Below are positions 1 to 4,935 of a stretch of DNA of 5,486 nucleotides, piece after piece. The DNA is from DYRB01 sp041307765. GTDB lineage: Bacteria > Pseudomonadota > Gammaproteobacteria > Chromatiales > Chromatiaceae. The position numbers and the translations under genes were made by a program. A model generated the notes under the pieces. That model saw nothing but the letters and a program-made list of their open reading frames with translations. It searched no databases and had not been told where the DNA came from. How positions within the stretch are numbered: position 1 is the stretch's first letter; each line of letters opens with the position of its first letter. The stretch is from positions 1 to 5,486 of the forward strand of contig JBFZCW010000253.1 of the NCBI GenBank assembly GCA_041307765.1, written 5' to 3'.

Positions 1-48
1 CAGGGCGCCGTTGAGCAGGATCAGTGCAATCAGGAACAGGACATCCAT
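1..48 (-). CDS. CNNM/CorC-family (DUF21, 'hemolysin') membrane protein, N-terminal fragment
   Basis: Only the first 16 codons are in the window; the gene continues past the left edge. Translation from the ATG at 46-48 gives MDVLFLIALILLNGAL, a hydrophobic start ending in the LILLNG pattern typical of the first transmembrane helix of DUF21/CNNM proteins (family style: LILLNGFFAMSEIA). Family members combine a DUF21 membrane domain with cytoplasmic CBS domains and a CorC/HlyC domain, and are linked to Mg2+/Co2+ efflux; the name hemolysin is historical. The start lies 12 bases after the stop of the ParA-like gene, so the two are very likely co-transcribed. The upstream ribosome binding site is poor (AGAG close to the ATG), which fits translational coupling. 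A second ATG-like triplet at 42-44 is out of frame. The call rests on 16 residues, so another membrane protein remains possible. Confidence 0.55.
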   Translation of the reverse strand, partial: MDVLFLIALILLNGAL

Positions 49-60
49 CTCTGAACGGCC

Positions 61-789
61 TCACAGATCGGTTGTGGCTTCTGGAACGGGAGCGGCGGTG
101 AAGAGTGCCGCGGAAACCTGGTCGAGCTGCTGGTAGACCCGGTTGGTCCAGACCTTGACGCGCTGGCGGTCCATGAGGCCGAGCCCGCAGTCTCTCGTGT
201 GGGCCGCCGCCCACAAGCTGGCGCTACCGTGGTCGATCTTGCGCATGGTGGCGGCGTGCAGGTCCGGGAGGTCAATTGCGGCAGCCCCCATCCCCTGGGC
301 CTTGGCCTGGGCGGTAGAGGACTCGAAGGCAGAGAAGTTCTTCCCGCGCCCGTAGTTCTTGACCACCACGTAGGCGGCGGCGCTGCCGTAGCGGTCGAGC
401 AGGGCGTCCAGCAGGGCGATGCCATCGGCGCCGTCGTCCATGACGTGCCAGAAGACCACCGGGACCTGCTCCTGCTCCGCCAGGGCCAGCAGGTCGTTCT
501 GGTCGATCCACCGGTGCAGGGGTAGGGACGTCTGGGCCGCCAGGTCCACCAGGACGTCGTGGTCGGCCTCCAAGGCCGCCTCCATGAGCTGGTCCGCACT
601 CTCGAAGTCATCCAGGGCCATGGGCCGGCTGAAGTCGCCGTAGAAACGCAGCAGAGCGCCGTGGGAACGGTCGGTGTCGAAGGCGGTGAAGGGGAGCCCC
701 TTGTCGATGTGGTACTGAGCCAGGAGCCGCGCCAGGACGGACTTGCCGACCCCGCCCTTTTCCCCGCCGACGAAGTGGATCTTGCTCAT
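61..789 (-). CDS. ParA/MinD-superfamily P-loop ATPase (mobilization-protein-like)
   Basis: This 242-residue protein begins MSKIHFVGGEKGGVGKS. Residues 10-17 form a deviant Walker A motif, with the signature lysine at K11 and the P-loop lysine at K16, which defines the SIMIBI ParA/MinD/CobQ ATPases that dimerise on ATP. FDTDRS at 37-42 is the Walker A' aspartate region and VLVDLAAQ at 79-86 the Walker B region. No DNA-binding domain precedes the ATPase, so it is of the small ParA type, and no C-terminal amphipathic MinD-type helix is obvious. Chromosomal proteins of this type are commonly annotated 'mobilization protein' or CobQ/CobB/MinD/ParA nucleotide-binding domain; I know of no firm function. 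No parB is visible next to it. The next gene, 12 bases downstream, is the CNNM/CorC-like membrane protein. The start is preceded by AGGTAGAG four bases upstream of the ATG and matches the usual beginning of the domain. ATPase fold is certain; cargo is unknown. Confidence 0.88.
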   Translation of the reverse strand: MSKIHFVGGEKGGVGKSVLARLLAQYHIDKGLPFTAFDTDRSHGALLRFYGDFSRPMALDDFESADQLMEAALEADHDVLVDLAAQTSLPLHRWIDQNDLLALAEQEQVPVVFWHVMDDGADGIALLDALLDRYGSAAAYVVVKNYGRGKNFSAFESSTAQAKAQGMGAAAIDLPDLHAATMRKIDHGSASLWAAAHTRDCGLGLMDRQRVKVWTNRVYQQLDQVSAALFTAAPVPEATTDL

Positions 790-793
790 ACTG

Positions 794-813
794 CTCTACC
801 TACTGAGTTAGAG
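794..813 (-). promoter_or_regulatory. small inverted repeat over the ribosome binding site of the ParA-like gene
   Basis: CTCTA at 794-798 and TAGAG at 809-813 can pair (5 bp, 10-base loop). In the minus-strand transcript the TAGAG arm is part of the AGGTAGAG sequence just upstream of the ATG at 789, so the hairpin could partly mask the ribosome binding site. The stem is short and may be chance. No convincing sigma70 promoter could be picked in the 790-908 gap. Confidence 0.2.
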
Positions 814-833
814 GAGGACGTTAGTGGAGGGGC

Positions 834-851
834 CGGATGGCCAAGCATCCG
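834..851 (-). other. small inverted repeat in the tpm-parA gap
   Basis: CGGATG (834-839) and CATCCG (846-851) are perfect 6-base arms with a 6-base loop. It lies in the 119-base gap between tpm and the ParA-like gene. It is not followed by a T-run in either direction, so it could be a protein-binding site, a processing hairpin or chance in GC-rich DNA. Confidence 0.25.
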
Positions 852-879
852 ACAAATGGCAGGCGCATTCTGACCTCGA

Positions 880-908
880 ACGGGCCGGCAGCGGCGCCGA
901 AGGCCCGT
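880..908 (-). terminator. hairpin directly after the tpm stop codon (terminator-like, no U-tract)
   Basis: ACGGGCC at 880-886 and GGCCCGT at 902-908 are perfect 7-base inverted arms. On the minus strand the stem begins at the base after the tpm TAG (909-911). Inside it a further GGC/GCC pairing is possible beside a TTC bulge, leaving a GCCGCT loop. The downstream bases are TCGAGG rather than a T-run, so it does not meet the classical intrinsic terminator rule. It could still stop transcription, protect the tpm mRNA 3' end or stall ribosomes. Confidence 0.4.
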
Positions 909-1568
909 CTAGCCTCTGGGATGCAGGGCGTAGACTTGCTCTGTCAGGCTGGTGACCCCGCGGCTGCGAAAATTCGGGTTCTCTGCCAAAACATCCAGCT
1001 CGGCGAGGCGACGGATGTCGAAGCGGGTGCCAAACAGGGACCGGACCTCTGCCTCTCGCACTGCAAAGGGCGGCCCAGCCATCTGGGCCTGGTCGTAGTC
1101 CAAGGTGATGAGAAGGCCTCGGGTCTCCGGGCGGATCAGCCCCTCAAGATGCGTCACATACCGCGGGCGCAGCTCCGGCGGCAGGGCGATGAGGGAGGCC
1201 CGATCATAGACGGCGGCCACTTCGCCTAGTTGTGCGGTGCCCAGGTCGAAGAAGTCCCCACACAGGACCTCGATCTCGTCGAGCCGATAACGCCGGAAGG
1301 GCGGATCCTTCACGACCTCTGGGGTCAGCCCGCTGTCTCGGAACAGGGCCTCCACAGCGATGGGGCTGAGCTCCACCCCCAACACGCGGTGGCCCTCACC
1401 CGCCAGCCACAGCAGATCCAGGGTCTTGCCGCACAGGGGAACCAGGACGCGCTCCCCCGCCCCGACCCCCAGCCGCGGCCAGTGCTCCTGCAGGTGGAGG
1501 TTGATCTCCGTCAGGTGCCAGCCAGTCTCCCCGCGCTGCCAGCGCTGATGCCAGAACTCCGGTTGCAT
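909..1568 (-). CDS. tpm: thiopurine S-methyltransferase (TPMT family)
   Basis: A 219-residue SAM-dependent methyltransferase matching bacterial TPMT in length and motifs. The start MQPEFWHQRW is the family opening (FWxxRW), followed by GWH at 16-18, where many members have GFH. The SAM-binding VPLCGK is at 43-48, GVELSPIAVEA at 64-74, CGDFFDL at 103-109, YDRASLIALP at 121-130, and LDYDQ with GPPFAV at 156-170. The family methylates thiopurines in vitro; in bacteria, tpm is known for converting selenite/selenium compounds and tellurite to volatile or less toxic methylated forms, so metalloid detoxification is the likely role, in the cytoplasm. The ribosome binding site GGAG lies 6 bases before the ATG. 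It sits 71 bases downstream of the SPOR-protein gene in the same direction, with no obvious terminator or promoter between them, and ends at a hairpin. All core motifs are intact; the native substrate is unproven. Confidence 0.95.
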   Translation of the reverse strand: MQPEFWHQRWQRGETGWHLTEINLHLQEHWPRLGVGAGERVLVPLCGKTLDLLWLAGEGHRVLGVELSPIAVEALFRDSGLTPEVVKDPPFRRYRLDEIEVLCGDFFDLGTAQLGEVAAVYDRASLIALPPELRPRYVTHLEGLIRPETRGLLITLDYDQAQMAGPPFAVREAEVRSLFGTRFDIRRLAELDVLAENPNFRSRGVTSLTEQVYALHPRG

Positions 1569-1639
1569 GGGGATCTCCGGGCGGTCGGATCGGGCGAATC
1601 TGCAACCTTACACCTGGGCCGGGGCAGCGGGGCTCGCCC

Positions 1640-3508
1640 TCACTCCGGCGTCAGGGCCTGAGCCTCTGCCGGCAGGTTGCGCACCATCGGCGACAAATCG
1701 CGTAGGCCCGCGGGCAGACTAGCCAAGGCCTCCTGCGCCTCTTGGCGGGACGCGTAGTCTCCAAGCAAGACCAGGTACCAATCCCGCGCCCTTCCCGGGG
1801 TACGCATCCAACGCGCCTCGCCAGCGATGCCATGCTCGCGGACGAAGGCAGCGACGCTCGCCTGGGTACGGAAGCCGATGAGCTGCAGGGCAAAGCGCTC
1901 CGCAGGCACCGCCGCAGAGGCCGCTGGCGGCTCGGCCGCCTCCGCCGAGACATCCATCGGAGCCGGAGACGGGACCGCATCAACGGGCTGTTCGACCACA
2001 GCGACGGGCGCTGGGGCAGCCGCGCGGACAGCGGGATGGGGTATCGCATCTGCGGCCGGGGCCAGCTCGCCCTGGGGGCCCTCGGAAAGGGCGGGATCAC
2101 CGCTCAGACCTGGCGCGCCGCCGCTCGTGGTTCCCGATTGGGCCGCATCCGCCAGGGGCACGGCCGCCCCGGATCGGCTCTGCTCCTGCGACGCCGGCCC
2201 AATCTCGGCCGGGGTCTCGGATCTGGTGTCGGTCTTGGGGCGAACCGGCACATCTCCGGCCGCCACACCCACGACCCGCCCTTCCTCCAGGGCACGCAGG
2301 CGCGTCAGCAGGTCAGCCACGGTGGGGCCATCCGAGACCGGAGCAGGGGCCGGCGCAGACTCCGGGCCTGCGGCAGACAGGGCCGCGAGTCTTGCACCCA
2401 GCTCGGCGTTGGTCGCGTGGATCCCTTGCAGGGCCGCCCCGAGCTCGCTCAGGGCCGAACCAAGCCGGTCATCGGCTGGCCCCGAGGGCGCGGCCAGGGC
2501 GACGAGGCGCCCGGCTGCATCCTTCTCCACCGCCGAGATCCGCGCGGCGATCAGGTCCAATTGGCGCTCGCCGTGCCACCAGGTCGCAACGAAGCCCGCC
2601 AACAGCAGCAAGGCCAGCAGCCCGATCCCACCGATCAGCCCCTGGCGCACCCCGTTCAGGCGCTCCTCCGCCCAGGCCCGTTCCGCCTCTCGCCACCGCT
2701 TGTTCTGATCCCTGAGCGTCGCGAGGTCCCGCTCGATCGCTCCGGTGCGCTCATCCACGCTCCCGCTGAGGGTCCCGAGGCCCTGCTCCAAGTGGGAGAG
2801 TGCGGTGCCTCCGATCCCGTCCCGGGCCGTTTGGTCCTCCAAGGCGGCCAAGCGGGCCGCCAGGGGACCAAGCTGCTGCCCCAGCCCGTCCAACCGCTCT
2901 GCCAGTGCGTCAGGGGTCTCATTCATCTGTTGTTGCTCCGCCAGGGCGCGAAGGCCAGTGAGGGTTTCCTCGGCCTCCTGAATGCGGTCCTCAAGGGCGA
3001 ACAGGGCCGTGTCCCGATCCGGCTGTACCGCCAGGTCCGCCAGGGTATCGGTGATCACAGAGGCCTCGGCCCGCAGGGCATCGACCTTGGCCCCGAGGGC
3101 ATCGACCCGTGCACCCAGGGCACCCGTCAGCTCACGGGCCCTGGCCTGCTCAGCCCCGAAGCTATCCATGCGGGCAGCCAGGCCGGCAGCCCGGCCTTCC
3201 CGATCGAGGTGCAGGGCGTGCAGGTCGCTCACCCGACCGCGCAGCTCGCGCAGCGCCAAGGAGATGCGCGACAGGTCCTCCTCGACCTTGGCCCGATGTT
3301 TGCCCTGCTTGCCCTTCTTGTGGCCCTTGTCTGCACCGGCCTTGTCTCCCTTCTCCCTGCCGATCTTGTCGCCCTGCTCTGGGCCGGTCTTGTCGCCCTG
3401 GGGCGTCTGTACCGGAGCAGCGGAGCTTGGGCGAGGTGTAATGGGAGACGGGAGGTCGCGGAGGCTTGAGTCGAGCATGAGCAGCGTCCCCTTCTTGTCG
3501 TTTTGCAT
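1640..3508 (-). CDS. bitopic membrane protein with N-terminal GDK repeats, coiled coil and C-terminal SPOR domain (DamX/FtsN-like layout)
   Basis: The start at 3508 (MQNDKKGTLL) is chosen because GGAGGA precedes it by 7 bases; the frame stays open to 4063 but that would overlap the GRDP-like gene. The product has 622 residues. Residues 37-67 are near-perfect octapeptides (QGDKTGPE, QGDKIGRE, KGDKAGAD, then a degraded copy) leading into a basic stretch. Residues 75-280 are charged/leucine heptads predicted as coiled coil, including ARVDALG/AKVDALR at 133-146. One membrane helix spans about 291-311 (LIGGIGLLALLLLAGF). After it come short coiled coil (315-410), a long Ala/Pro/Glu/Ser linker (about 420-535) and a SPOR domain (537-612) with FALQLIGF and WYLVLLGDYASRQEA. 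SPOR domains bind denuded glycan strands at the septum, so the protein probably has a cytoplasmic N-terminus and periplasmic SPOR domain, acting in cell division or envelope upkeep. The SPOR tail is DamX-like, but aroK/aroB, the usual damX neighbours, are absent, so no symbol is given. Confidence 0.88.
   Translation of the reverse strand: MQNDKKGTLLMLDSSLRDLPSPITPRPSSAAPVQTPQGDKTGPEQGDKIGREKGDKAGADKGHKKGKQGKHRAKVEEDLSRISLALRELRGRVSDLHALHLDREGRAAGLAARMDSFGAEQARARELTGALGARVDALGAKVDALRAEASVITDTLADLAVQPDRDTALFALEDRIQEAEETLTGLRALAEQQQMNETPDALAERLDGLGQQLGPLAARLAALEDQTARDGIGGTALSHLEQGLGTLSGSVDERTGAIERDLATLRDQNKRWREAERAWAEERLNGVRQGLIGGIGLLALLLLAGFVATWWHGERQLDLIAARISAVEKDAAGRLVALAAPSGPADDRLGSALSELGAALQGIHATNAELGARLAALSAAGPESAPAPAPVSDGPTVADLLTRLRALEEGRVVGVAAGDVPVRPKTDTRSETPAEIGPASQEQSRSGAAVPLADAAQSGTTSGGAPGLSGDPALSEGPQGELAPAADAIPHPAVRAAAPAPVAVVEQPVDAVPSPAPMDVSAEAAEPPAASAAVPAERFALQLIGFRTQASVAAFVREHGIAGEARWMRTPGRARDWYLVLLGDYASRQEAQEALASLPAGLRDLSPMVRNLPAEAQALTPE
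3308..3400 (-). repeat. tandem 24-base repeats coding GDK octapeptides
   Basis: Within the SPOR-protein gene, three consecutive 24-base units (3377-3400, 3353-3376, 3329-3352) share the core AGGG(C/A)GACAAG, followed by a diverged 21-base fourth unit (3308-3328). They encode QGDKTGPE, QGDKIGRE, KGDKAGAD and KGHKKGK. The copies differ at several bases, many changing the amino acid, so this is an older in-frame expansion rather than a fresh slippage tract. It gives the protein a lysine-rich, probably disordered cytoplasmic tail. Confidence 0.75.
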
Positions 3509-3546
3509 GTGGTGGTCCTCCGGGAGTTGCATCCTGGCTGGCGGAC

Positions 3547-3552
3547 ATTGTA
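3547..3552 (-). promoter_or_regulatory. probable -10 box of the SPOR-protein gene
   Basis: On the minus strand these bases read TACAAT, five of six matches to TATAAT. Transcription would begin near 3540, giving a leader of roughly 30 bases that carries the GGAGGA ribosome binding site before the ATG at 3508. No good -35 hexamer lies 16-18 bases upstream (the sequence there is GC-only to GC-rich), so the promoter may need an activator or be weak. Confidence 0.4.
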
Positions 3553-3577
3553 GACGCCTGCCCCTGCCGCCGCGACC

Positions 3578-3590
3578 TGTCACCCTGACA
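3578..3590 (-). promoter_or_regulatory. TGTCA-N3-TGACA inverted repeat, candidate operator
   Basis: Perfect 5-base arms TGTCA (3578-3582) and TGACA (3586-3590) flank CCC. The centre, 3584, is about 44 bases upstream of the start of transcription inferred from the -10 box at 3547-3552, a place where activators often bind promoters lacking a -35. I cannot assign a regulator. A 13-base palindrome can occur by chance, so the call is tentative. Confidence 0.3.
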
Positions 3591-3608
3591 AGCCCGGTCA
3601 ATCGCGTC

Positions 3609-3632
3609 CGGCCGGCGTCCCCGCGCCAGCCG
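3609..3632 (-). terminator. GC-rich hairpin after the GRDP-like gene (terminator-like, no U-tract)
   Basis: CGGCCGGCG (3609-3617) and CGCCAGCCG (3624-3632) pair over 9 positions with a single G-U wobble in the minus-strand RNA and a 6-base loop. It starts about 21 bases after the stop codon at 3654-3656. The following minus-strand bases (GACGCGATTGA) hold no T-run, so intrinsic termination is uncertain. Its position between the cobO operon and the -10 box of the next gene supports a boundary role. Confidence 0.4.
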
Positions 3633-3653
3633 ACGATGCGGTGGGCCTTGGAA

Positions 3654-4322
3654 TCAATCGCCGCCGCAACCGCCGCCGTCCCCCGACCCATCGCCGCCGC
3701 CTCCGTCCCCGAAGCCATCGGTGGTGCCGTCGATGCTGGCATCTCCGAAGTCCCCTCCGCAGTAGGGCGCGCCGCTGGACCCGTCCGACCGGCGCAGGGC
3801 GGAGCAATCCGGGGTGTAGCGGAAGCCGTCGGCGACGCCGAGTTTGGCATCCAGGGCGAACAGCAGCGGCAGCCGCGTCGGTTTGCGCGGGTCGATGTTC
3901 TCCTCCCGGCAGGCAAACCACCAGCAGCGGCGCAGGCCGGCATTGTCCTGCCGGTTCGTGCCCAGGACCACCGCTGGGGTGTGGTGGAGGAAGCGGCCGA
4001 ACGCGCGCCGGCAAAACAGCTCATAGTGCCGCGTATAGAGGATGAGCTCGTGCCAGAGATCATCCGCGGCCTGGGAGGGCATGGAGACGAACCGCCGCCC
4101 GCCCTTGAGGTAGGCCAGGAAGAACTGTCTCAGCGCGCGGCCGACCAGTTGGCAGTCCTTGACAGTCAGTTCCGGGCGCCGCTTCCGCAGCCGCGCGTAA
4201 AGCCCCGGCGGCAAAGAATAGGAGCGGATGAACTCGGCGCGGCGCACCTCCCGCAGCTTGGCCCAGACCGCCAGGAGGACAAGGGTCAGAACCAGGGCGG
4301 CGACGGCCAGCGGAAACGTCAT
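3654..4322 (-). CDS. membrane-anchored GRDP-like (glycine-rich domain-containing) protein of unknown function
   Basis: The start at 4322 (MTFPLAVAAL) is chosen because it lies 4 bases after the cobO stop, with AGGG just before it; a longer frame to 4454 would run through the cobO 3' end and give an Arg/Ser/Pro-rich antisense-like peptide. The product is 222 residues. Residues 2-21 are one hydrophobic N-terminal helix (membrane anchor or uncleaved signal). The soluble part has a conserved-looking block at 81-116 with DDLWHELILYTRHY, then FCRRAFGRFLHH and TP, resembling the WH...Y..FC..FG...HH.P signature of GRDP-like proteins (DUF1399 relatives). H91, H99, C104, H113 and H114 cluster there and could bind a metal; this is inference. 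Further cysteines are C133, C138, C173, C188. From about 189 the protein is a Gly/Asp tail ending GGGCGGD. Function is unknown. The 4-base spacing makes translational coupling to cobO likely. Confidence 0.8.
   Translation of the reverse strand: MTFPLAVAALVLTLVLLAVWAKLREVRRAEFIRSYSLPPGLYARLRKRRPELTVKDCQLVGRALRQFFLAYLKGGRRFVSMPSQAADDLWHELILYTRHYELFCRRAFGRFLHHTPAVVLGTNRQDNAGLRRCWWFACREENIDPRKPTRLPLLFALDAKLGVADGFRYTPDCSALRRSDGSSGAPYCGGDFGDASIDGTTDGFGDGGGGDGSGDGGGCGGD
3657..3720 (-). repeat. low-complexity Gly/Asp-coding tract
   Basis: The 3' end of the GRDP-like gene is made of repeated GGC/GGT/GAC/GGG codons, appearing on the plus strand as runs of CCGCCGCC and CCCCCGACCCATCG. It encodes the GFGDGGGGDGSGDGGGCGGD tail. 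Such tracts change length easily by slippage, so tail length may differ between strains. Confidence 0.6.
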
Positions 4323-4326
4323 GACC

Positions 4327-4935
4327 CTAGAGCTCGATGCCCTTCTGCGCCCTGACCCCCGCGTCGAAGGCGTGCTTAATGGGGCGCATCTCGGTGACGG
4401 TGTCGGCGATCTCGACCAGCTCCGGCGGGGCTCCCCGTCCGGTGACCACCGCATGCTGGCGCGGGGGGCGTCCCAGCAGGGCCAAGAGGACCTCGTCCAG
4501 GGGCAGGTAGCCGAGCTTCAGGGCGATGTTGAGCTCGTCGAGCACAACCAGATCGAAGTCCGGGTCGGCCAGGAACGCGCGCGCCTTACCCCAGGCCGCG
4601 TCGGCGGCCTGGATGTCCCGCTCGCGGTCCTGGGTGTCCCAGGTAAAGCCCTCCCCCATGACGTGGTACTCCACTTCCGGGAAGCGGCGGAAGAAGGCCT
4701 CCTCTCCGGTGGCAAAGCTCCCCTTGATGAACTGCACCACCGCCACGCGCATCCCGTGCCCGAGTGCGCGGACAATCATGCCGAAGGCCGACGAGGACTT
4801 GCCCTTGCCGTTGCCGGTGTTGACCACCAGGACCCCGCGGTCCTCGTCCGCCTTCGCCACACGGGCGTCCACCAGCTCCTTCTGGCGCTGCATCCGATGG
4901 CGGTGGCGCTCAGTGGCCTCGTCGGCCTCGCTCAT
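4327..4935 (-). CDS. cobO: cob(I)yrinic acid a,c-diamide adenosyltransferase (CobO/BtuR family)
   Basis: The enzyme transfers the adenosyl group of ATP to the Co(I) of corrinoids, giving adenosylcobyrinate a,c-diamide or, in salvage, adenosylcobalamin. The 202-residue length is the family norm. The N-terminal segment HRHRMQRQKELVDARV (11-26) is typical. The P-loop GNGKGKSS lies at 41-48; GEGFTWDTQD at 94-103 contains the F97/W99 pair that in Salmonella CobA contacts the corrinoid; DLVVLDELNIAL at 128-139 is the Walker B strand; AFDAGVRAQKGIEL closes the protein in the usual way. The start at 4935 overlaps the preceding gene's stop in an ATGA (4932-4935), showing translational coupling; the frame extends upstream to 5226 but there it only shadows that gene. 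The ribosome binding site is weak (AAGGG about 11 bases upstream), consistent with coupling. All active-site motifs are intact. Confidence 0.97.
   Translation of the reverse strand: MSEADEATERHRHRMQRQKELVDARVAKADEDRGVLVVNTGNGKGKSSSAFGMIVRALGHGMRVAVVQFIKGSFATGEEAFFRRFPEVEYHVMGEGFTWDTQDRERDIQAADAAWGKARAFLADPDFDLVVLDELNIALKLGYLPLDEVLLALLGRPPRQHAVVTGRGAPPELVEIADTVTEMRPIKHAFDAGVRAQKGIEL

Noticed and set aside
837..1229. Plus-strand open frame with a GGAGGGG-like sequence before its ATG, facing tpm.
   Set aside because: The binding site looks good, but nearly all of the frame is antisense to the conserved 3' part of tpm and the translation shows no domain. Purine-rich sequence near an ATG is easily chance here.
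1569..1639. Possible terminator or promoter between the SPOR gene and tpm.
   Set aside because: Only weak pairings (GGGCGA/TCGCCC 36 bases apart) and no hexamer pair close to consensus; nothing I can support beyond the GGAG ribosome binding site of tpm.
1742..3469. A 575-codon open frame on the plus strand, antisense to the SPOR-protein gene.
   Set aside because: Its translation is Arg/Gly/Gln-rich with no recognisable domain and it mirrors a real coding frame with RBS, membrane helix and SPOR domain. Long antisense frames are expected in DNA this GC-rich.
3509..4063. An N-terminal extension of the SPOR protein to a start at 4063.
   Set aside because: The frame is merely open; it would overlap the GRDP-like gene for over 400 bases, while a GGAGGA site precedes the ATG at 3508. 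The in-frame ATG at 3532 has AGG too close to serve as its own binding site.
2982..4355. A 457-codon open frame on the plus strand across the SPOR gene start, the intergenic gap and the GRDP-like gene.
   Set aside because: Low-complexity Arg/Ala/Ser composition, no domain, and it crosses three well-supported minus-strand elements.
4323..4454. A longer start for the GRDP-like gene inside cobO.
   Set aside because: The added 44 residues are Arg/Ser/Pro-rich out-of-frame cobO sequence, whereas the ATG at 4322 begins a clean hydrophobic helix.
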